Origin: Aquatica leii
Taxonomy: Eukaryota; Arthropoda; Insecta; Coleoptera; Lampyridae
Direction: 5' to 3'
DNA: 64,000 bases
Assembly (NCBI GenBank): GCA_035610365.1
Contig: CM069435.1
Coordinates: 7,776,001-7,840,000, forward strand
In this document: positions 56,041 through 64,000 of the stretch, piece after piece
Layout: every line of letters begins with the position of its first letter
Numbering within the stretch: the first letter of the stretch is position 1
Program-made: the position numbers and the translations under genes
Notes under the pieces: model-generated
The model's input: the letters and a program-made list of their open reading frames with translations, nothing else
What the model was told of the DNA's origin: nothing
Database searches by the model: none

Positions 56041-59000
56041 AAATATAACAAAGAAGTAATTGAAAACGCGAACTTAGTGTTCAATTGACCTAAGACTTTT
56101 TTTAACCTTATTTAATCAATAAAATCAAGTAAAAATGTGTTTTAATATGAGTGTAAGAAATACACAAATCTTGCACTCTTTATACATTTTTTAAGTTCTT
56201 TGTATTCCGTTAGTGTTTTTTTTTCAGTCTGAGGTTACTAGAATCAGTTTTTTCTGGGAGACATTTTCAGGAAACTAGATGCAATTTCCAACGATTCTTT
56301 TTTTAGGTAGTAAATTTCAGTTCTTGATTTATCTTCATCAACTTAACTACTCTACAATTTAATTAATGCATTTTGTTTCATTATTTCTAGAATCATAGCA
56401 ACATTTATAAAAAATAAATATATTTTTTTGGGTTATTTTATTATATTTTTTTGGCTTATTTTTTATCGTGTTATAACGATCTTTCCAGCAGCTTATTTTT
56501 ATCTTAAAATGACTATTAAGCACAAGTTTGTAAAAAAAACTTTTATGATTGTCAAATATTTGTGAGCGACCTTGAGACAATTTTTTTGAGGAGTTTTTTA
56601 AAAACAAAAAAATATTGTTACTGTAATTAATTGACACTGCGATAACATTAAGATTTCGTTAAATGTTTGTGTCGCTTTTGCTTTTTTTTTCAAGCCTGGT
56701 AGACTATTTGACTCGTATCAGTTTTATCGTAATTTCGATGAGGTACTTATTATAAGTCAACAAGTTTTGGTCGATTTCGCATACTTTTACAAACTTGCTG
56801 AGTCTTGGTGACGGAAAATGTTGAAATGTAAGCTAATTAAATCAGGATAATGACTGGTGCAATTAAGTAAACAATTATTACAACATTTTTCTATGTCTGG
56901 TTGCTATTGTTTGTGTTTCGACTAAGCAGATTAGTTTAATCTAATATTTATGTAAACACAGACAGTTTGTTCTGCCATTTGCAATTTAAAGGACAAATTA
57001 TATTTAAATTCATTAAAACTAGTGATCGTACCTGACTAGAACAATCTAGATGAATCATTTTTTTTTCAGCTGGTGTTTGTTCGTCTGTCGCAAAATTAAA
57101 ATTAATTGCGATTTTATGATTTTTGTTGGGTATCAGTCTAGACTGCATTTAACAAACTTACAGATAATGTCAAAATTATCAAGATTATTAAAAAATATTG
57201 GTATTTATTGACACACTAATTTAGTAAATTAAAACTGATGAAAATTAATGTTTGCTTTAAACGTTGCAAAAAGTATGCGTTTTGTTTGTGTAGACGGTTA
57301 TGTAATAGAAATGCGTAGGTTCAGTTTCATTATAACACTAATCAGTAATTAATTTCATGATCAAAAACCCGACTTAACAACGTTGTTAACAATGTTTATC
57401 TTTAGTTTTATGCCGTCAATGAATAATCGCGGCCATTTTAAATATATCTTAGGTTAAGATGTTATCAATCACGAGCAAATGGATAATTCGTTTTTTTCTC
57501 GACTGGAGATTTCTTATGAGTTTCAGTTCGTTTTATGGCAAATATTTGACCTATTTTGTTTAATTGCCTTTGCAGTGTCATGTTTTGTCTGTGAGTGATA
57601 AGTGTATGCCTATGTTCTACGAATCGACGATAATTTTTAATATACGAGCCTTTTGTTACTTTCAGATAATTGCATCGATCGTTCAATTTATTATTGTTAA
57701 TTAATGATACAGTTGTTTTTGCGAAAGTTTTGTTTTAATTTCGCGTTGCACCCGTGGAATTTTTCGCGTCGAGGGAACTTTTTATGGTTACATAAAAACC
57801 AAATTGAAGTGTTAAAATACACGATACGTATAGGATAACAGGTTTTAAATAAACAATATAGGATGTCGTTAGTTTGTGAACCAGACGATGTGACATTCAG
57901 AAGGTCGCCTCGGTTAAATGTGTGTTTCCGCATTATTAAATAGTAAACAAATTATGATTGCCATATTCGTCGCGCGAAAACGTTTTTAACCGATTAAAAA
58001 TTATGTCGGTGCGAAATGGTTTGGAAAAAACTTATGACGTAATGTATGTTTATCGTCGCTTTCGGTTCCAGTTTTAGTAACATTTTCCAATGCAACGGTA
58101 AAGTTAAAAACCCGTTTTTTATTTAACGTAAAAAACACGCAGCATCAAAACTCCTCGGCGTCGTACGGTTTTTACATCCCTAAAATACTATAATTAATAT
58201 TCGCATTTGTTGCTGTTACCTCAGTCTTTGTTTTTAAGTCCAATCCACGACATTAAATATTCTCACCGTGGTGTCCAGAAAACGCTGATGATCTGCATAC
58301 TAATGCTACCAAGATTTATTACTATCATTTTATACATAATTTATTATATAGATCTACCCTTGGGTACGACCAAACAGATACAACCTTGAGAATTGGGCGA
58401 AATGCGACAAAATCCCCAGACATACTTCTAATGCAAATAGTTCTTAGAAACCAAGTGTTTATCTTCCACTATTATCATATCATAATAGTACTGTAAACAT
58501 TCTACTCGTTTTCTTAGACTATAGTAACCGTCAGTTTATCTTTGTGTTCCACGATAGGATATCTTCACCTTGGTATTGCTTGTTTGGGTACGCTTTAGAC
58601 TAAATATTTTGCATGCAACCTAATCTAGTTTCAAATTGAACAGTGACTAGTACTATTTCTATTTCATTAGTAATCTTAGAACGCTTCATCGATTGCGATT
58701 TTATTACTGCTGCGATAACCTAATTGCATAAAGGTACGAGACGAACAAAGTAATAAACTGATACCGATTATATGACAACGATGACACAAATAATTAATTG
58801 TGTCTGGTAGATATAGATAAAACATAATTCAATCGAAAAACGAATTTCTTAAAATAGATCAAAGTTCGGATTTGTAAGATTGATAATTACGTACTGAGTA
58901 GATAAGTTATAATTCGCACGAAATTTTCATGTCATAATCTGTAATAAGCTTTTTGTTTTGCTGTGACAAAGCAATATCAAAGTAATTGATTAAAGAATTT

Positions 59001-60100
59001 CGAGTGTGATTTATCGATAAAAATGCTACTTCATAAAATATCTTGTTTATAATTTTCCTCCTCCACTATCAGTGAATTAACATATTAAAATGTTTGAAAT
59101 TTATACTAATTTTCCGAAATTATTTGTGCTACAAACCTACAAAATCATTTTATTGTTACTATCGATTAGATTTCCAAAATCTATAAATTCATACAGAAAC
59201 ATTCGATACAATAGAGAAGAACAATTACAATTGTGATTATTGATTGATCTTAACCTTCTTTGTTTCTACATGGTAGATTAGAATTTATTCAAAGAAGTTT
59301 AAACAAAGAATCAAAAGTTCTTTGTTTAGTTTGTTTTTTCTAAATATTTTTTCTAAGGTTTGATGGCCCTATCAATTATGTTATTGTTGTATTGGTTTTA
59401 TTAGCTCATTTTGTATCGATTTCAAAGCTCCAGGTAACGATTTGGAATTGTTGACACTTCACAGTTTTAACCCTTGTTAAAAGGGTTTACCTACTTTACT
59501 TAATTAATTTTTTAAGTATTGCGTCTAGACGCATAAATCTGAATATAAGGAAACTTATACTTCTAAAAGAAGTAATTAATTTTACGCAGTGCGTCTAGTC
59601 CTAGTCCCACAATTCATATAATTAGTTACGGTCGTGTATTGAAACAAACGTTGATATTTGTAATTTAGGGATGTTTAGTTCGATGAAATGTAAAAGAAAT
59701 GTAAGTGGCAGCATCGCAAATTTACTTCTTCTCGTAGTACCAACCATCTTTTTGGGTACGCAAAAAACAAATGATATCTAGAGTAGTTAGAAATGGTTAA
59801 AATTCTTTCGAGACGAACATTTTCAGCATCAACTGTTTTGTAACTCGTTTTGATCAGGATAAAGCAGGTTTCAAACCACTTGTGGCAGTTTTGCCTTCTA
59901 CATATTGCTAAAAGTAACTTACCATTTTCTATCAAACGTCTTATGACGTTAACTATTACGCCATGTTATTGCTATTTTCTAATAACAGTTATATAAATAA
60001 CCACATTTTATGATATCGACCTAAGAAGAGATGCACTACGAGACGACCCTCAGATCAAATTAAAAAAAATGTGCTACATACGTAAATACACCACAAACCA
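56041..60100. other. Large gene-free stretch
   Basis: AT-rich unique DNA with no protein signature. It contains GTCTAGAC at 57136 and 59523. A 27-bp motif (TAATTAATTTT...GCGTCTAG) is repeated at about 59500 and 59573, the first copy forming the palindrome TGCGTCTAGACGCA. Confidence 0.5.
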
Positions 60101-60125
60101 AATTTTTTGGCTAATCGTTTATAAG

Positions 60126-60400
60126 GCATAGGACAAACAGGAAGGCACATTAGGACAAGACTAAAGGAACACAAAAGCAGTTTGAAACATAACTTTGTGG
60201 AAAAATTAACAGTTGCAGAACACAGAACGAACACCGGACTTAGTGAATGAGCGCACAGTTCGAGAAAACCATCTACTAAAATGTTACGAAACCAACCTAG
60301 AGGAAGACACAAAAACAACCGACCTATAGTTTTAGAACTTCTGAAGACAAAAGCGACATGACTTTCGAAACGTTAAGCGTCATAAATCGACGACGTGTCA
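60126..60400 (+). pseudogene. Penelope-like element fragment (GIY-YIG end and hammerhead-like motif)
   Basis: The frame GIGQTGRHIRTRLKEHKSSL, then VEKLTVAEHRTNTGL, is the second half of a GIY-YIG nuclease. The first tyrosine of YIG is lost by a frameshift. About 100 bp downstream a hammerhead-like core appears: CTGAAGA (60341-60347), an AAAG/CTTT helix, GAAA (60367-60370), a CG/CG helix around TTAAG, then T-C. It is a third PLE family member, in sense orientation. Confidence 0.7.
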
Positions 60401-60960
60401 ACTTGAAATCGTTTATAAAACATTTTTTCAAATTATATTTTCTGCAAAAAAGTTGTAATTTTGCGCGAGTTTTTAAATCTGATTGTTTTATGAGCGTATG
60501 CAAAATTAACATTGGGGTTGAGCTTCAGTGCATATTTTTTTTAATTTTTTAAATAAAAAACTCACAATGGTTTATCTATTATTATGAAAAATTAATAAAC
60601 GCTGAGTCGTTGTTTTCTAAAAAGTATCTAATCTTACCTAATAAGTACTATAACACTCAAACAACAATAATAATCAACGTGCTTAAAAAACAAAAGTCAT
60701 CGAATTTAAAAACATTTTGAGATTATTTATCGATGAATTTAATACATGTATGAGTTATGTTGTAATTAAATTTAAAACTCATTAGTAACAGTCTGATGTT
60801 TTGTAGTTGGTTGGTTGATGTTATGATATGGAGGCGTGTACTATCCGTTACTGCTATTTTTGCATAACAGTTAAAAATAGCAGATACTGTTTTTATATTT
60901 TTATAAAACAATTAACAGTTTATTTGATAGCCAAACATAGCATGAATTTTGGGCGTGTAC
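60401..60960. other. No recognisable gene
   Basis: AT-rich. Open frames up to 65 codons show nothing recognisable. Confidence 0.4.
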
Positions 60961-61021
60961 CGAACGTTCGTTCCTGTGGTACATATATGAGCTTGCATGC
61001 AGTTGCTATGTATTCATTATT

Positions 61022-62315
61022 TTAAATAGTCAGAAATATGTTGTACCACACCCATAAGCCGGTGTAACTCAGGTGGTGGTATATAGTGTAACAGAGGAGC
61101 CAATAACTAGAGGTATACTGACACAATTCCTTGGTTGAGAGATATCTCCTCCAGTGTGCTTTTTCTTTATTGTTCTCAAATTGCCTATTAAATTCTTGTT
61201 GCAAATTGCTCCACGGGCATGGATGTAAGGATTCGTTAGATTGCCAACCAAGTAGCATCATAATCAGTTTTAAGTCGGCAGCAATGGCGTAGGTACAAAT
61301 TCCGCATATCGAATGGAACTCTACTAATTCTATTAGCGATTGAATATTGCTATAACATTTAATCATTTGATACACCAAAACTGTTTTATTCCAGAGCTTT
61401 TATGCTTTACAAAATATTCCGTCATCATAAGGCAGTAATGTTAAATAAATCTTTAAAGAACCGTCTCTATTGTCAATCCTAATGTTTGAATTTGTTTGCT
61501 AAATTTCGCTCATTTAGAAGATGAGCTACTAATCCAGCCAAGTTAACACAGGACACAACTGGAATAATACTTCGAAACACATGTTTTCTTCTTTCAGAGT
61601 GAGTAAGAAAATAAATTGTCAACTGAATGGTTTGTTTTATCCAACTTAGAAACAGCTTTAGGTTCTAGGATATTTTTCTCGGCGTTACGCAAATGGCAAC
61701 CTTTTTAACTGCATTCAGTGACAAATTACAGTCCAACTGAATTTCAGTATTGATGAGAGGCGATTTAGGTTCTTCTATCTTCCGCTTCCTTTTTATTTTA
61801 ATTTACAGGGAAAGACTCTTTTTCTTATTTAAAGAAAGTTAAATACGTTCTTCGACTGCTTCTTGACGGAATATTATGCGACTTGCAATGTGTTGCTGAC
61901 AACTTTCAGCACGTTCTATAACGTTGGTTATTTTAATTTTATTAAGAGTGTTTCCAATCACATCTTTCCTCTTTCAGCATTAGAGAGTGAACAAGAAAAG
62001 AAATTGTCAAATGAATAGTTTGTTTTATCCAACTTAGAAACAGCTTTAGGTTCTATGACATTTTTCCCGGCGCTACGAAAATGGCAATTTTTTTAACTGC
62101 ATTCAGTGACAAATTGCAGTCCAACTGAATTTCAGTATTGATGAGAGGCGATTTAGGTTCTTCTATCTTCCGCTTCCTTTCTATTTTAATTTGCAAGGAA
62201 AGACCTTCTCTCTTATATAAAGAAATTGAAGTACATCCTTCTATTGCTTTTTGGCGGAATGTTATGCGATTTGCAATCTGATGTTGACATCCTTCAGTAC
62301 GTTTCATAACGTTGG
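61022..62315 (-). pseudogene. Unclassified transposon-like protein, decayed
   Basis: On the minus strand in order: CQHQIANRITFRQKAIE, KIERKRKIEEPKSPLINTEI, QLDCNLSLNAVKK, EPKAVSKLDKTNYS(F)DNFF, a second copy of this block, RSIIPVVSCVNLAGLVAHLL, IRIDNRDGSLKIYLTLLP, ICTYAIAADLKLIMMLLGWQ, SLHPCPW and PPPELHRLMGVVQHISDYL. These segments recall an insect and cnidarian family of repeated proteins without an assigned function, with a D.GDGSLK, ADLKL, HPC.WC and PPPELH order. I know it only by pattern. At least five frameshifts or stops are present. The upstream part is cut by the mariner at 62316. A DDE-like catalytic role is a guess. Confidence 0.5.
61590..62315 (-). repeat. 388-bp tandem duplication in the unclassified protein
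   Basis: Unit 1 is about 61590-61977, unit 2 about 61978-62315. AACAGCTTTA is at 61651 and 62039, exactly 388 bp apart. Both units end in TATAACGTTGG or CATAACGTTGG. Unit 2 is interrupted there by the mariner. The peptide EEPKSPLINTEIQLDCNLSL is identical in both units. Confidence 0.85.
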
Positions 62316-63774
62316 AGGAGGAACCTGCAATATTTCGGAATATTAAAGTAGGGACTATTTCAAGACAAAAATACTTAGAAAAAATATTTTTATTTTCAAT
62401 CGTTTCAGAGATAGTGCACAAGCGACAGTTCCCGTCATGCACCACACTCGTAAACAATTTTTTATTTTCAACCGTTTTACAATTGAGTTATGTGGCACGC
62501 ACATGATTTACCTTACGGTCTGCGCATCAAGTGCTGGAAAATTCCGCCCTGTACGTTCACACACTTGACCACCCGTTCCCTTAAATTACGGGTAATGTTA
62601 TGGAGTGAATCTTGTCGTTCTCTGATGCGCGTAGCAGCAATAAAAATACGAGCAATCAAATCGTCTCGAGTAAGCGGCTTGTGTCGATAAACATCTGATT
62701 TAAACCATCCCCATAACGAATAGTCCATTGGTGTCAAATCTGGAGATCGTGGAGGCCAAAGAATTGGACCACCACGACCGATCCATCGACCAGGAAAAAT
62801 CTCGTCAAGGTATTGCGTCACTACACGAGCAGTATGCGGTGGCGCTCCGTCATGTTGATAGTACATTCGGTGTCGGGTCGCCAACGGAACGTCCTCCAAA
62901 AGACCTGGTAGTTCATGTTCCAGAAAGTGTCGGTATCGTGCGTCCGTCAGACGCTCGTGAAAGATAACAGGACCAATGAAGACGTTATCGATAACACCGC
63001 TCCACACGTTAACTGAAAACCGATGTTAAAAATGGGATTCAACGGTTGCATGAGGGTTTTCGTCAGACCAGACATGATTGTTGTGCGTGTTAAGTGATAC
63101 CGTCACGAGTAAATGTTGCTTCATCGGTGAATAGTATCTTTGGAATCAGTCGGCGATGTTCGTGGATCCATTGACAAAATGCAAGTCGCAACGCAGCATC
63201 TCCCTGGTGCAAATGTTGAACAAGCTGCAGGTGATAGGGATGTAAGCCATAACGATGAAGTGTTCTCTGTACTCTCGTTCGTGGTACGTTAAGACGTACG
63301 CTAATTCGACGTGTACTCGTAGTAGGACTACCTTCTACTGCTTCTAGAATGTTTACCTCTTCATTGGCAGGTTGACAATTTGCGCGCTCTGATACGATAT
63401 TAGCACTGGGTACCATACCGCGCTCACGCAAACTGTTGAAAGTCTGTACAAACACATCTTTAGTAGGAATGCGTCGATTAGCGACGGCACTTCCATTACA
63501 GTAGCCGTAAATAAACACAATATCCGCGTATTTAGTACGTGTAAATACTGCTGGCATTGTAATTGTACACTGAACCTACACACGTCCTAATTCCACGCGC
63601 CGTAGTTAAAAACTGACCGACAGGTTTACTAGTGTGGTGCATCACGGGAACTGGCGCATGCGCACTATCTCTGAAACGGTTGAAAATAAAAATATTTTTT
63701 CTAAGTATTTTTGTCTTGAAATAGTCCCTACTTTAATATTCCGAAATATTGCAGGTTCCTCCTGGGCCACATTG
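62316..63774 (-). mobile_element. DD41D mariner-like transposon with 102-bp TIRs
   Basis: Arms at 62316-62417 and 63662-63763 are inverted copies with a single mismatch. On the right, the outer bases continue GGGCCACATTG and then TA, which is likely the true end. On the left the outermost 11 or so bases are replaced, so that end is clipped. The element interrupts the unclassified protein. Near-identical arms indicate recent activity. Confidence 0.85.
62513..63557 (-). pseudogene. DD41D mariner transposase
   Basis: The N-terminal HTH region starts MPAVFTRTKYADIVFIYG and continues to TSTRRISVRLNVPRTRVQRT. The catalytic first aspartate is in ILFTDEATFTRDG. One inserted T near 63090 and a TAA near 63030 interrupt the linker VWSDENPHATVESHF. 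The second aspartate is in YYQHDGAPPHTAR and the third in SPDLTPMDYSLWG. I count 41 residues between the second and third. The rest (FKSDVYRHKPLT, RVVKCVNVQGG) completes a normal length of about 345 residues. Only these two lesions are visible, so the gene is nearly intact. Confidence 0.85.
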
Positions 63775-64000
63775 TATATTTTTATTAATGCCTCATAAGG
63801 TGCATAAAAGATTTCAATTTTGGATATAGTCTCGTGATTGAAACTACTGAAAAAGGTAAACTGTGAGGGGTCTGTCCGAATTAACCATCTGTCTGGATTA
63901 ATGGATATACTTGCAAGAAAGTTTATCTAGAGGACATAATAAGTATTTACGAAACACAAATAAGTCAACAAAAGTATTTTATTGAAGTTGTTAAAAAAAT
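63775..64000. other. Flank of the mariner; possible upstream part of the unclassified element
   Basis: Sequence beginning TATTTTTATTAATGCC resembles what follows unit 1 of the tandem duplication (TTATTTTAATTTTATTAAG). It may continue the interrupted element, but no motif is recognised. Confidence 0.35.

Noticed and set aside
62053-62457. 134-codon minus-strand frame as an intact gene
   Set aside because: It starts inside the mariner terminal repeat and runs into the tandem-duplicated pseudogene, so it is a fusion by insertion.

Overview
This is AT-rich, intron-like animal DNA, almost certainly from an insect. It has no operons, ribosome-binding sites or CRISPR. The evidence for an insect is the mix of transposable elements: piggyBac, pogo, hAT, a DD41D mariner, R1-like and RTE non-LTR elements, Penelope-like elements (PLEs) and Ty3/gypsy elements. 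A beetle is possible, but the sequence does not settle the order. The only convincing host coding sequence is one short GC-rich exon at 18547-18695 (+), which encodes a single transmembrane segment. The rest of the unique sequence reads as intron or intergenic DNA of that gene.

Layout. 0-1.6 kb: two non-LTR retrotransposon tails. 2.7-3.0 kb: a foldback element. 4.1-4.7 kb: a decayed piggyBac. 4.8-7.6 kb: a Penelope-like element (reverse transcriptase plus GIY-YIG nuclease) next to an oppositely oriented PLE tail, whose hammerhead-like motif is split by a hAT MITE. 8.6-9.5 kb: unique DNA with three palindromic SMAD-type sites. 10.3-17.4 kb: a piggyBac whose leader holds a nearly complete Ty3/gypsy element. 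18.5 kb: the host exon. 20.0-26.1 kb: a pogo-like DNA transposon split by a second Ty3/gypsy element. 28.5-37.0 kb: a hAT MITE, a split hAT transposase, a solo LTR of the second gypsy family, and a third piggyBac split by a 1.9-kb insertion. 37.0-43.6 kb: no recognisable gene. 43.6-46.75 kb: an RTE element interrupted by a 577-bp 5'-truncated PLE that ends in a hammerhead-like motif. 48.3 kb: another PLE tail. 50.4-56.0 kb: a second pogo-type transposase, split by a third gypsy element that lacks LTRs and is flanked by 105-bp duplications. 60.1 kb: a PLE fragment. 61.0-62.3 kb: a decayed protein of an unclassified transposon-like family with a 388-bp tandem duplication. 62.3-63.8 kb: a young DD41D mariner with 102-bp terminal repeats.

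Nested insertions are the main theme. In several cases target-site duplications show which element came first: hAT MITE into PLE, PLE into RTE, gypsy 1 into piggyBac 2, gypsy 2 into pogo, a 1.9-kb insertion into piggyBac 3, and mariner into the unclassified element. All transposon genes found carry frameshifts or stops, so none looks autonomous. The mariner and gypsy 1 are closest to intact. The best candidates for something undescribed are the unclassified protein family at 61.0-62.3 kb, the PLE-linked hammerhead-like motifs, and the 105-bp duplications around gypsy 3.
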